DNA of 64,000 nucleotides from Litsea cubeba (taxonomy: Eukaryota; Streptophyta; Magnoliopsida; Laurales; Lauraceae). The stretch is from NCBI GenBank assembly GCA_012931725.1, contig CM022946.1, positions 111,559,392-111,623,391 on the forward strand, read 5' to 3'. The translations under genes were made by a program, and so were the position numbers. Within the stretch, counting starts at the first letter, position 1. Each line of letters starts with the position of its first letter. This document shows positions 34,573 to 47,730 of this stretch, piece after piece. The notes beneath the pieces were generated by a model. It made no database searches, was not told the origin of the DNA, and was given only the letters and a program-made list of their open reading frames with translations.

Positions 34573-37500
34573 TGTAAGACCCCGACCCCCAATTTTTGGG
34601 TTTAGTGTTATTTTAATTATGGTTTTGCTTTTTGAGTAAGATTAGTACTGGGTTTGACTTGGCTTTTGAATTTGATAGATTTTTCGTAACTTTGGAGATT
34701 TTAAGGACCGTTGACTTTGGTTTGACCCGGCCTTTGTGATTGTATTTTTGTGATAAATTATTCTTGATTTCTAAAAAACTCTAATTTTTATTCCTTTTGA
34801 CTCATTTTATCGATCTCAACAACTTTCATGTTTTATCCGTTTGGGTTTGAGACTCAGAAATCGCATTTTTCAAGAAAAAGGGTAAAAATGACATTTTACA
34901 CTAAATCTGTACCTGAATTTCGAAAATTTTAGAAATTGGGGAAAATATACTTTTTGGAAAATAGATATTTCAACGATCGATTTTGTCTTCTTCGTTGATA
35001 TCGTCCGGGGCCCGCAAGACCATGTTTTAGCCATTTTAAGTTTAAGCTGATTGGGGCCCATTTTCAAGCTACTTAAGTCATCTCCTTCCTCTCTCTCTTC
35101 CATTTTTCATTTTCCTGCACCTTCTTGACCTAGAGCTGGGAGGAGAATACCCATTTCCCCTCATCTTCTTCCTCTTGTTTGATCTAGCTAGAGAGCTCCG
35201 TTTTCAAATCTAAGACCGCCATTCTCTTCCTCTCATCTCAAGCTTTCGATTGCTACCATTTTCTTGGAGATTCCAGCTGATTTTCTACTCCATCTTTCTC
35301 CTTGCTTCTTGTTTGGACAGCCATAGGTAAGAGCTTGAACCCATCTCTTTCATGGAGTTCCTTTAGCTCTCAAAGAGCCCCTTTCCCTAACTTTGGAACC
35401 CATTTTCGAAATGGGGGATTTTTGGTGACCAAAATAGTGATTTTGTGTGCTCTTTTTGGGGCTTTTTGTGTAGATTTCGTGGCTCTTCTCTTGGGTTGGA
35501 ATTGTGAGAGTTTTGAGTAGCTTTTGGCCAAGGCAAGTAATCTCTATAGGTTTTATGTGTATGTGGTTTATGGAATGTTTCCATTTTTGAAATGTATGAC
35601 TTTGTTGCTCAAACTCTTAGTTTATGTCATGTTCATGTTCTTCAAATTTATGCTCATCTTGGACTTGATTTTAATTAGATTGATATGAGAAGTTCTTTTC
35701 TTTTATTAGTGACATCTCATTGATAAGAGCTCAAATCAGATTTGGTATATTTCTTATGGTTATTTATGATTTTCCATGTTGATTTTTGTAAATGAAAGGT
35801 AATGTTTTAGTTTAGTGATGAATGAATAATGGTTGGACATGAATCAATTCAGGTTTTAATGATTTAGAATGATGATTGATGAAGGAAGGAAGAAGAGATT
35901 CAAAGAAGTGCAAAAGAGCCCCAAAACAGTGCAGAAATGCACTTCCAGGCGGGGCGAGACCACCTTCTGGGAGGTCCGTTCGAGTGGGCCCAGTTTCTGC
36001 CCCTTTCATTTTTGTGGGCCTGTTTTATGTTCTTACACTAATTTTTGGGGCCTGAATCGATTCTTGGACTGATTTACATGCTTTCGTGGTTTCTTGAGGA
36101 TTGAAAACTTTAGATTATGTTAAGAGACTTCTATTGAATGTTGCGCATTTGAAATTTAAATGTGTCCTAACTTCGGAGGCACCAATTTCATTCCTATTCT
36201 TCCGACATTGGATTTCAAGTACACAAGAATCAATGGGAGCCTTTAGCACATGCTTGATAGACCTTGCTTTTCGAACCTTAGTTTTGATATCCAAAAATAT
36301 ATTCGTGTATTGTTTTGAATTTCAAGTATAAGTTTATTTGAGATTGTTTTAGAACGAATAATTGGATCACTTCCTAAGTTTGTTAAACATATATTTTATG
36401 TTATTTTGTTAGTCTTGCCGTGTCTCGTTTGATAAGTGATTTTCCCTTATTTTGACATGTTTTGAATATATATCATCGTGTATTCGCTTTGAAATTTCAA
36501 GTACAAGTTTATCCGAAGATTTGTTTTAAGAATAAACAAGGGGACTACTTTCGTGTCTTTGACGTGTTACTAGTTCATGCTATCGTGTCTTGTCTTGCTT
36601 ACATCGTCCACCTTGTGCATGGTCGATGAGGAAAAGTATAAGAACTTGGTCCGGGCGGCACCCTTAACCATGGGGCGAAGCGTGTCAACCACGGGCTTCA
36701 AACGGCGAGTCTCTACTAGCTTGACAAGTAGTTTTATCCTTTTTGTGTGATTTGTCTCGCAAGTATATTTTGTCTCGTGCATTCATGAATTTAAGTAAAT
36801 ACCACTGAGCTTGGACTGCCCCTTCAGTTTGATCCACTGTCCGGGGGTCCTTAAACTTGTGGACTGTCTGCAGACTAGTCGTGTATTTTATACACATCGT
36901 GCGTGTTCCGGTTCCGTGGCCGGTTTTCCCCGTCTACCTCGTGTAGCGTGGGTTCGTGTTCTTGCGTGTCGTGCTTGTCGTGCATGCTTGCTCTAATCAT
37001 CATGAATGATGGAGAAAGGATGGGCTCTTTGTGGATTACTATTCATGATATTATATGTATTCATGTTAGTTTTGTTTCGTATATCATTCGTGCATTCTTG
37101 TTTTCTTGATAAGCATCTTGTTCATGCATTGTTTTAAACGTTGTAAATATGTTTCAAGTTCAGTAAAAAGGTTTTAAGTATTGTTTCTTTTAAGCTTTGG
37201 TTGTTGTTTATACTCATGCCTAAATTGATCACCTGCCAGACCGTTGTGTCTGATATTCTACACTTTGGTGCTCTAGGTAGCAGGTTTTCGTATTGAGCTG
37301 GTTCGTGTGTAGTTGGCTTTTGAGCCACGAGTTTTGCAGACTTGGTGTGTCAGCGATGTCATGTAGACGTCATGCTTGACTCCGGAGCTACGTTTCACCC
37401 CTGGGTAGTATATGTACTTAGCTTGATATTTTGTACGGCTTCTGTTAGCCTTTTTCTTGGGAATGTAATTAATGCACTTGTTAATTTGTAACTTGAATAT

Positions 37501-37805
37501 GTTCGGGTAAGGATTAACCTGTTACCGTCAGCTCTGGATATTTTGATATGATGATTTGCTCTAGCCTAAGTCTGAATATTGTTATGACAGTTTTACGCTG
37601 GTAGGTTGAGTGCGATGCGGAATCCAATGGCCATGGACTCCGGGTCGCAATGCCTTGTAAGCTTCCGCGAAATATTTTGATGTGTTTGGGAAATTTTCTT
37701 TCCTCACACACGCGGATCCTGGGGAGAAATATAAAATTTTAATTAACCCCAAATCACGCTCCCCGAGATCGGATCACTGCAGGATCCTGGTTTCGGGGCG
37801 TGACA
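34573..37805 (+). repeat. 3' LTR of B
   Basis: Near-identical to 29341-32570. It includes a short insertion-type difference (cacccttaacc near 36659-36670). Confidence 0.93.
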
Positions 37806-37847
37806 ATATCTCTGCATGCAAAAACGTTCGATATTTATAGTAGTAAA
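37806..37847 (-). repeat. 5' LTR of C, fragment 2
   Basis: Short remnant between B and A2: TSD of B (37806-37810), then tctgcatgcaaaaacg through the minus-strand TATA region, ending in TSD gtaaa of A2. Confidence 0.9.
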
Positions 37848-39650
37848 TGTTAGTGCCACATTCCTATGAGCACTTATTTTTGTATTGTCAATTCCGTGTC
37901 GAAGAATCCAAGACCTTGCCTCTCAGAATTTCTCAAGGAAGATCAAGTTTGAAGGGAGAATATCAAGTCTTGGAAGGCCCGAATTCATAAAGGAAGACGT
38001 CCATATGTGTGCCAACCTATTCAGGTAAATGGGACTCCAAACCAACCAAGACATGGCCCTAAAAACCCTTAGTTTAATGGCTTATTTAATAGGGTCTTAG
38101 AGATTTATTTTTAGCTTTTTCAAGACTCAAAACAGGCCTCAGAAGTCGGCTAACCGCCATGGTTTTCGGTCACCTCGCGGTTACTTCTCCAGAGAGCAAA
38201 AACTCTCTTAAAATGGTTTTTCGGTTACCTCGCGATTACCTCGCGGCTTGCCGCATGAACAATAACATCACTATTCATTATTCATTGTTCACTGTTCACT
38301 AGCCATTTGAACAGTAACACTATTCACTATTCACTGTTCACTAGCCGTTTGAACAGTAACATCACTATTCACTGTTTACTGTTCACTAGCCGTTTGAACA
38401 GTAACACTATTCACTAATCACTGTTCACTAGTCGTTTTATGACCGTTGGAAAGCTTTCTATAAATAGAAAAACGCCCCAAATCATCCCTAAGGCTTGGAA
38501 AATCATTCCCAAGGCCTCCAAGATCATGAGAGCTCATGTCCTAACCATTGTGTATCATATTGAGCTCTCATAGATCATTCCACACACACTATGAGCTTGG
38601 TTTGTCAAATCTAAGAGCTTCATTAGCTTAAGGAAAGTGTGATGTGAGGAGACAATATTGCCTAGGGAAGAACTTGAGCTATCATAGTTTATTATCCAAA
38701 TCCCTAGACCAAAGACCTCTTCCCTTGACTGAGCACAACATTGGAGCATCATCATCAACATCAAGGAAGCATTGCAAGAGGCATCAAAGCTTGGAGCTGC
38801 GGTGACAAGTTTCGAAGAGCATCCTCCGGACTTCGTCAAAGAGGCAAGTGGCAACCTCTAGATTTTGTCAAAAAGAGGCAAGTGTTCTTCGCCCTCCATT
38901 CAAATTATATCTTTGTGATAGTGGAGTGTTTCTGCGTGATTCAATCACTTTAAAAATTGTGATAGTGGATTGTTTTTGTGTGATTCAACCACTCTAAAAG
39001 TTGTGTGTGGGGAGTAGATCTTTGTGATTGAACCTCGTGAACAAAAATGGGGAGTAGATCTGTGTGGTCGGACCTCGTGAACAAAATTTATGTAGAATCA
39101 GTGCTTGTGTAGTTTGATTCTTCATAGTGGAACCAGGGGATTGTGTGACCCTTGAGAGTGGATGTAGGTCTGTGTGACTGAACCACTATAAATCCCTTGT
39201 GTCAATTTCTCTATCTCTATCTCTTGTGCTTGATTTATATATCTATATGTTGTGGAGAATGATATGAATGATATTTAGTTTAATTGACACACATCCACTT
39301 GTGCGAAAACAACATTGATCATATTGGTAAATCAAATCTTGTTTAGCACACACTCTTTAACAAATATTCATTTGAGCACATTGATATAAATCATAAGTAA
39401 ATTTGTGAAGAGTGTTGTACTCACACTTGTGCTTACTAATATGAAACTAATTGTCTTATCTTTGATTGTTTAAGCACGCATAGATTGAACACATATTCCG
39501 CATAAGTTGTATTCTTATTTGTGTTCATTATGTTTTTGTTCCTAGTTGGGATTAAAATTGGACTAAGATGTTTTAATTGGAAAAAGAATTCCATTAGTCC
39601 TATTCACCCCCCCCTCTAGGACACTTTCATTGGCCCTAGCTGCACTTTCA
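37848..39650 (+). repeat. 5' LTR of A2 with promoter
   Basis: 1803 bp. The hairpin array is at about 38259-38430, MSA-like TGACCGTTGGA at 38440-38450, CTATAAATAG at 38459-38468, and the C-run motif attcacccccccctctagg near 39602. Confidence 0.93.
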
Positions 39651-39652
39651 AT

Positions 39653-39664
39653 TGGTATCAGAGC
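39653..39664 (+). other. Primer-binding site of A2
   Basis: TGGTATCAGAGC, exact initiator-Met tRNA complement. Confidence 0.95.
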
Positions 39665-40272
39665 AGTTACTCCATAAAGGCTTAACAACCCGGAGTTGAT
39701 CTTGTTTCATTGCTAGTGCCAATTCCTTAGAGGGACCTCATGTATCGGAGGGACCTCAAGGACAAACCATCCAAGACCTTAGGATGTTTTTCAAAGGAAG
39801 AGTGTTAGAAAGACCTAAGATCTTGAACCCTTTTGGACCAACCTATTTCTTTTCAATTATTTCATATTGTTGGTCTATGAACTTTTGCATTTTGAGCTTA
39901 TATAGTTACATTTGTTTTAATGCAAAAATATTTGTAGTCAATTGATTTTGTTCTCATAAACTTTTATAGTTATATCTTTTGGTTCACAAAATCACTTGAT
40001 TGCATCTTATTGATGTGCATTTTGTATTCATATTGTTATATCTATGAAAATGCATTTCAATGCTCTTTTAATGTGCTTCAATTAATTATGGATTTAAAAG
40101 ATTTTCTATCCATGATCAATTAATGGTACATCCCCTGTTTTTCAAAAATTAATGAATTTCATAAGTTATATATTTTTAAAAAAAAATTAGATATTTTTGA
40201 AAAACAAATTTTCCATAGTTTTTGTTTTGAAATGGAAAATTATTCTCAACTTGTATTTGTTTCTAATAGTTA
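39665..40272 (+). other. Non-coding interior of A2, before the Helitron
   Basis: Colinear with A1 2664-3266. AT-rich with agttatat-type motifs. No coding. Confidence 0.75.
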
Positions 40273-40383
40273 TCTATATTACTAAAGGGATGTATACACT
40301 TCATGAGAATTCCTGGAGAGGACACCTGGCATGTCTTGGAGATGGACACGTGGCAGCAGCCAGCCTAAAATGGTATTTTGCTA

Positions 40384-40541
40384 ATGCAAAATCCCTAAAA
40401 TCTCTCATTCTCCATCTAAAATTTCTCCATCTCTCCCTCCCTAAAATCTCTCCTTCTCCATGCTAATGCAATCCCTAAAATCTCTCATTATCCATCTAAA
40501 ATTCCTCCATCTCTCCCTCCCTAAAATCTCTCCTTCTCCAT
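40384..40541 (+). repeat. Imperfect direct duplication in the Helitron 5' part
   Basis: The segment aatccctaaaatctctcatt...ctccttctccat occurs twice head to tail, period about 80 bp. A 62-codon ORF follows (40561-40749, MEAIQFLGSIV...); I do not recognise it, but it could be captured host sequence. Confidence 0.8.
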
Positions 40542-41114
40542 CGCCACACCACTCCCCTCTATGGAAGCCATTCAATTTCTGGGTTCAATAGTACAGTGGT
40601 GGGTACCCAAAAATATTCAGGTCCATGTAGTTCTTCCATACCATGGACTTCCCAAATTAGAGTTGTTACACATGTATGCATTGATTAAAATTTTGGCATG
40701 GGACTTTACAGTGGACATAATTTTATTAAAGACCATGAATGTTGAATAAAATGAATGAATTATTAGGATCCGAGCTAAAATCATGACCCTTGTCCTCTCC
40801 CATATGCTGCTGCCACCACCTCATTCTTCTTCTTCTTCCTTTTAAATGGAAAATTGGTGATCAATACATAAGACAAATGATCAAATGATTTCTATCTTTA
40901 GCATGTTGAGCTATGCTTGAAATAAGAAACCATGCAATTGCCTTCATCATGAGACTTCCAAGACAACCACACAAAATGGGGAAGAGGAAAATCCCAAATT
41001 GTAAAGGATTGAAATATAATCCTTAATTCCATAGAAGAAATCTGTGCATAAAGATACACTGGCAAGACATTTCTGTCACACCCTCGTGATTTGATTAAAA
41101 TTATTTTATCAATC

Positions 41115-42430
41115 AATTCATGGGTCCCGGCCCGCATCATTTGATTTTATGGACGGTTAGAATAAAGATGGTGGACCCCATTCATCTGGGTCTCACTTAA
41201 AAATATTTGGTTAATTTTTTAGGTCTACGATCATTTGATCCTTTGATCTTTTTAAATCAATTCATGGGTCCCATCCCGCATAATATGGTTTTTTGGACGG
41301 TTAGAATAGAGATGGTGGACCCCATTCATATGGGGGGCTCCACTTAAATAGGTTATGTTTGGTCAATTTGTGAGGTCTATGATTATTTGATCCTTTGATC
41401 TTTATCAAGCAATTCATGGGTCCATCCCGCATCATATTGTTTCATGGATGGTTAGAATATAGATGGTGGACCCCTCAAATCTTGGAGGTCCCACTTAAAT
41501 AGGTTAGGTTTGGTCAATTTGAGAGGTCTATGATCATTTGATCATTTGATCTTTATCAATCAATTCATGGGTCCCGGCCTGCATCATTTAATTTTATGGA
41601 CGGTTAGAATAAAGATGGTGGACCCCATTCATCTGGGTCCCACTTAAAAATACTTGGTCAATTTGTTAGGTCTACGATCATTTGATCCTTTGATCTTTCT
41701 TAATCAATTCATGGGTCCCATCCCGTATAATATGGTTTTATGGACGGTTAGAATAGAGATGGTGGACCCCATTCATTTGGGGGGTTCCACTTAAATAGGT
41801 TAGGTTTGGTCAATTTGTGAGGTCTATGATCATTTGATCATTTGATCTTTATCAAGCAATTCATGGGTCCCAGCCCGCATCATATGGTTTTATGGACAGT
41901 TAGAATATAGGTGGTGGACCCCATTCATCTTAGGGGTCCCACTTAAATAGGCTAGGTTCGGTCAATTTGAGAGGTCTATGATCATTTGATCTTTATCAAT
42001 CAATTAATGGGTCCCGGCCCGCATCATTTGATTTTATGGACGGTTAGAATAAAGATGGTGGACCCCATTCATCTGGGTCCCACTTAAATACATTAGGTCA
42101 ATTTGTTAGGTCTACGATCATTTGATCATTTGATCTTTCTTAATCAATTCATGGGTCCCATCCCGCATAATATGGTTTTATGGACGGTTAGAATATAGAT
42201 GGTGGACCCCATTCATCTTGGGGGTCCCACTTAAATAGTGTTAGGTTTGGTCAATTTGAGAGGTCTATGATCATTTGATCTTTATCAATCAATTAATGGG
42301 TCCCAGCCCGCATCATATGATTTTACGAACGGTTAAAATAGAGATGATGGACCCCATTCATCTTGGTCCCACTTAAATATATTAGGTCAATTTGTTAGGT
42401 CTATGATCATTTGATCTTTCTTAATCAATT
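41115..42430 (+). repeat. Nine-monomer tandem array with three-monomer higher-order repeat
   Basis: Monomers of about 135-152 bp begin caattcatgggtcc near 41115, 41258, 41410, 41561, 41705, 41857, 42001, 42145 and 42290. Variants alternate in the order A (ggcccgcatcatttg), B (catcccgcataatatgg) and C (cgcatcatat with aatatag), three times. The higher-order period is about 446, 440 and 424 bp. Confidence 0.88.
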
Positions 42431-42565
42431 CATGCCTCACCTAAAGAATAAAATATTTGAAAAAAAAAATAAAGATCAAATTAGCAAAAAAAAAAGGACT
42501 CACAAGTTTACTAATTAATAAATTTATTAAAAATAATTCATATCAGTCTGTGCATTTGGTGGTTT

Positions 42566-42591
42566 CGTGGTTATCCACGGGGTTTTGCTAG
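42566..42591 (+). other. Helitron 3' hairpin and CTAG terminus
   Basis: Stem CGTGG/CCACG with loop TTAT, then ggggttttgctag. This is the canonical Helitron termination structure. Confidence 0.9.
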
Positions 42592-45500
42592 TATTGTTTA
42601 AAGCACAAGTTGAAAGTTATGAGAATTGAATTTGTTTCTCTTTTTATATTTAATCTCTTGTATGAGGAATTCAATTCTTGTAATATACTCGAAACTCAAT
42701 TGGTTATCTATCTATAGGTATATTTCTCAAAATAAATGTGTTTTTGAATAAATGCATTTTCCAATTGGTTTCAAGTTATATTTTGACAAATGCTCTTAAA
42801 AGTTTTGATTTTCAAAAGCATTGTCAATAAAAGCATTTCCTTGTCTTTTTGGAAATGTATGGTTATTACAAACAATTTGCATTTCTGTTTTTATAGAATT
42901 ACATTTCTTAAAATGCATTGTTTACATATGATCAATTGATTTTGTTTTCATGTACTTCTCTTGTTTCATAACATGGTTTTCAAAATCATTTGAATTAAAA
43001 TTTCATCATGTTAGATTTGCTTTTTGCTCTCTTTGAGTTATATCTCTTGCATTGCATTTCTATACATGATCAATTGATTATGATTTCAAAAGCCCTCTTA
43101 GCTAGATTATTCATGATCAATTGTAGTTGTAAATTCATTTGTTTGATTGTCATAAGTAAGATTTTTTTTTTAAAATAAATGATTTAAAACAATTTAGTTT
43201 TTCCATAGATTTCCAAGTTATATTTTCATATGGAAAATTATTATTTTGAAAAATCAGCCTGTATGTGTTTCAAATAAGTCATATCTTTTAAAAATGCAAG
43301 TTGAAAAATGATTGTGCCTCATTGATGAGATATGATCAAAATTGATTTTCATTATATGCTTGCTAAGTTAGAATCTTTATATGAAAATCAAATTCTTTGA
43401 TATACTTGAAATTCAATTGGTTAGAGCCTCATAGTTATACATTTTATCTGAATGTATTTTCCACTTGATATCAAGTCATACTTATTCAAGTCAATTTGTA
43501 TGAGCTATTATAGTTATATTCCTTTTATGAGCAAATTGATTTGTATGTTTTGTGGATCATGAAATAGAATTTGAAATCTATACTTAGTCTTGTGCATTTT
43601 TTTTAATGCATAATGATAATGTTTCATGATTCTTTTAGTACATTTGCTAAAATGGAGATTATTTTGTTAGATCTTGATTTTATTTAATCCTCTTTTTGCA
43701 AATGTCTAATAGTTCCTTGTATGGTCGTGCTCTTAAGTTACATTTGTGGATACCATACTAGAACTCCCAAACCCATCCCTTATGCTTTCTAGTCATTAAT
43801 TTTTTTCTTAAAATGGATGGTTATGATGTTGATTCTTGTATATTCTCTAAGTGATGTCATCATTATACATGTTTTAACTTCATAGTAGTGATCTTGATCA
43901 TATGAACCTCTTTGAAATCCATTCCTTGTATTTCATAGTTATACCTATTGTTTGATGAATTTTATAGATGTTGAATTCATATGATTTGACACTTTCAAAT
44001 TGCATGTATCACCAAGAGACATTTCATGCAATTTAGAATGTTCATCACTATATATGGTCATTAGTTATATCATTAAAAGTGATGAATATCAATTTATGAT
44101 GCTTGATGGAATTTTATGTTTATCACATCTTTGCTCTTAATCTTGTTCTATATTCAATTGGTATCATTTTCGATTTTTGTCATATCCAATTGATGTCATA
44201 TCTTGAAAATGTGATAAACCTTGTATACATTGGATTGACCTTGATAGTAATATGTTTTTATTCCATGCCACTTTCTATTAGCATCATAATTTTCATGATT
44301 GCCACCTCTCATGCTCTTATAAAATTTCATAACCACCATACTCATTGTTCATAATCTTGGTTGGTTAATGGTTGAGGTAGGCATTTCATTCATTTTATTC
44401 ATTTTGCACATGATAGTTATATTTTATGATTGGATGAAATGATTTCAAACTATTCATAGCATATGATTTTCTTAGTTATATTGATTGATGCTATGATCAG
44501 TTAACCCCATAACATCATGGATAGCTCTAATTTGGATTAATCCTAGTAGTTATATTCCTTTTAACTCCATTTTAGAGTGATTGAGCTAATAGTCTTATCC
44601 TTGAATCTCAATTGGTATTTCTTGTTCCAATTGGTATCCATGATCGTTTTTCTTCATGGCCTTAAACTCTTATAAGCTACTACCATACATGATACCCTGT
44701 TATGCATTTCATTTTCGATTTCTTTTGTTAACAGGTACTTATAAAAGGTATTTCCCTTATTTCATGTATGTAGGTACATTTGCAAGGGTAAAAAATTTAT
44801 TTGTTGATGATATGATCCTCTATATGCAAATGCTAAATGGTTCTATGTATGGTTGTGTTGTTTTCTTTTGTTAACTCCATACTAAGAGCTATAAAATCCA
44901 TCCTTGTGCTTGTTAGTCTTTATTTAAGGAGGATGGTTATGTTAATTGATCCATGTTTATGATTTCATCTTTGTACATGTTTCAATTTTCATAAGTGTGT
45001 TGTTGCTCATATGAATCTCTTCAAATCCATTTCTTGTTCATTATGATCATAACTATTATTTGACGGATGTTATATTTGTTGAGTTCATATGTTTTACACC
45101 TTGGAAATTGCACACAACACCCAATCTTATTTTTATGCAATTTCTTATATTCATCATGATGCATTCAACTTATATTTTTATAAGTGATGAATATTCATGA
45201 TGCTTAGTGAATTTTGTGTTTGCCACATCCATGTTCTTTTCATGGTTTTCTATTTGTTTGGTATGTCTTAAAATGTGACAAATCTTGTGAACATTGAATT
45301 GAAATTTCACTTTAGCATCTTATCTCTCATGTTTGCCTCCTCTAAATTATGATTGTTTTCTTGAAGAGGTTGGCTTCATGATAGTTGAACTTCATTTCAT
45401 AAAGCATATGAAATGATGAAATTTCTCATAGCATATGATTTTCAAGAGTTAAACATGCTTATGCTATGATTAATACCACTATTCTAATGGATTTCTCTGT

Positions 45501-47718
45501 TTTGAAACATATTTATTAGTTACATGATTTCAAAACCAGTTCAGAGCTTTAGCATTTAAAAAAAAAATTATTTAAAAATCCATGATTTTTTTTGGTTGTA
45601 TCCTTAACATGTACATCATTATGGAATTGATTTAATTCTTTGGATACTCCACCTTGATTCATTCCAAGTTGCACTCATATTGGTATAAACGTTTAATGGA
45701 GGAAACGGGAGGAGACGGGAGACTCCTCACTTGTTGGCTAGGAGAGTGGGAGGAGACGGGAGACTCCTCACGTATTGGATTTGCCAAGCGTAATTCCATG
45801 TGTGGTAGCTATGGAACTGACCTGTATTTCTGTGTGATCACGTAAAACACTTCTCTGATGCTTATATCCTCACCAACAAGAAACATGATTCATATACTTG
45901 GTTGATCTCAAGTTGTTGTCCTCCATTACATGTAAATCTCTTTCGATCTTGTCTATGTATTGGAATCAACAATTCATTTTGCATATGTTCTTGATAGGTA
46001 TATTTTCTAAAATGCAAAATTGAATGAGATGTGATATTGATGTCCCATCTCATATTTTTCAAATCAGTTGTTTTGTCTTTTTGAAAATAAATATGATTTG
46101 AAAAATGAATTTTTCATTGATTTTAAGTTTTTACTTAAATAGAAAATTATGCAATTGATTTTCATTTTGGGCCATGTTCAGATACATGCTTTCAAAATGA
46201 GATTTTCAATTGGTACTCATCTATTCATCATTATGTCTTTCCATGATTAGCAACATCTTGAGAAATTTGATCAATGTAAGCTTTAATTGTTATATTTGAG
46301 AGCTCCCTAGTTTCTTGCCTTACATCTTCTTCATGCATTACATCGGTATATTCATTGTCATCATATTGACAAAAAGGAGAGAATGATGTTAAGAGGGGGG
46401 GGGGGGGGGGGGGGGTAGACATCTTTAAGATGATCAAATGAGAATTCATATTTGAGGATCATGGAGACACATATGAATATGATGAATATTTTTTTTTAAG
46501 TTTTTTTTTTTAAAAAAAACAAAACAATTTTTAATTGAGAATGCATTAACTTTTATAGGTACATCTTTATGTATTTCTCATATTGCCACATCCATGAGTT
46601 TTTAGTTCTGGTATTTTTCTAAGATATGGATGTTTTTATCTTTGATCATCACTATGCTCTGTATTGTGTTTTTCTTTTGTGTGATGATTTTGCAAGTCAT
46701 ATGCTCCTCTATTTGTAAATTTCCTATCTTGATGACTTGTTTGGAATGCAATGTACCCAATTCATCATTTTAGATTACAATCGCTTATTTTGATGATTGA
46801 ATTCATTTGGTGATTGCATTCATCCTCATAACATTCATTATGCCTTTGTAAGTTAGATTTTTCTAAAGATTGAATGTTATGGTTTTGGATTTAATTTTCT
46901 TCGGTATCATAATGCATGTTCCTATCATATGTTTTTAAATGGATTGATTTTCTTTTGGAACCTCATGCATTCCTCATAATTATTGTATGTGCTTCATAGT
47001 TATATCAGTATGATTATGCAAGTTCATCACTACGGTTAAGTGGTGAAAAAGGTCAATGAAATGAAATTTCATATGATCTTTATTGAGTCCTTACTCTTCA
47101 ATCGGTTTATATCATTTGAAGGACTTAGAGAATCCTTAAATGGATTCATGGAAATGATATGGACTTTCTTAGTTGATTATATAGTTCAATTCCATCTTAG
47201 CATGATTACATCTCTTTATAGTCAAATCTTATGATATCATGCTTGCTAACCCCTCTATGCTTATAAGTGAATCTTTTTATGTCCTTGATATCATAATATG
47301 CTAAATATTGATATCTCTCACTTCTCCTTATCTCTCTATAGTACTCCATATGCTTCATCGGGACATCTCTTTGTCAATTTGTGACAAAAAAGGTGGAGAA
47401 TAAATGGATTGAATCCTGAAAATGGAGAGATTAAACAAAGGGGGAGAGTGTAGAACAAAGGGACTCTATCTATGATATTTTGTGACTAACAATTAAGGAG
47501 GAGTAGCAATCCCACCATAGAATGTGTATGTCAATGTCTTATGCAGGTATATCTTTAAGAGACAAAGCACATTCTCAGGGGGGTATTTAGAGTCATGAGT
47601 CTTTGAGTTGTAATTGTTGTCTCTTTTGTAAAGATCACGTACACTTGTAATCTTGGTTGTATTTGAGTCCATTTGTTGTATTTCAATCAAGAATAGGTGT
47701 TTTTACCATGAAATTGAC
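42592..47718 (+). other. Non-coding interior of A2, after the Helitron
   Basis: Colinear with A1 3267-4690 and 13164-16844. No coding. It contains a G21 tract (46395-46415) where A1 has only a short purine run, and the empty site of D (gacatttcatgcaat) near 44018. Polypurine-like runs recur near 47438 and 47496. Confidence 0.75.
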
Positions 47719-47730
47719 AAAGGAGGAGAT
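47719..47730 (+). other. Polypurine tract of A2
   Basis: aaaggaggagat; a G-to-A change relative to A1 (aaagggggagat). Confidence 0.85.

Larger units (their letters stand above)
29341..37805 (+). mobile_element. LARD-type LTR element B with 3.2-kb LTRs
   Basis: TSD atatc is perfect at 29336-29340 and 37806-37810. LTRs 29341-32570 (3230 bp) and 34573-37805 (3233 bp) are about 98-99 % identical. They start TGTAAGACCCCGACCCCC and end GGTTTCGGGGCGTGACA. The interior is only 2.0 kb, with no gag or pol motif. The PBS and long LTRs with TGTAAGACCCCG-type ends fit the Del/Tekay chromovirus group of Ty3/gypsy, from family knowledge, so B is probably its non-autonomous derivative. Confidence 0.92.
40273..42591 (+). 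mobile_element. Non-autonomous Helitron
   Basis: Starts TCTATATTACTAAAGG after an A and ends GTTTTGCTAG before a T. The 3' hairpin CGTGG-TTAT-CCACG (42566-42579) sits 8-12 bases before CTAG. The uninterrupted site agttA/Tattgttt is present in A1 near 3263, so insertion between A and T without duplication is directly visible. 2319 bp, no Rep/helicase. It carries a duplicated 5' segment and a tandem array. Confidence 0.92.

Noticed and set aside
41115..42430. Array as an independent satellite block
   Set aside because: It is bounded on both sides by Helitron ends and the flanks match A1, so it belongs to the Helitron.
44656..44874. FVDDM in a 72-codon ORF of A2, resembling the RT catalytic motif
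   Set aside because: No other RT motif is near in any frame and A1 does not keep the ORF. Chance match in AT-rich sequence.
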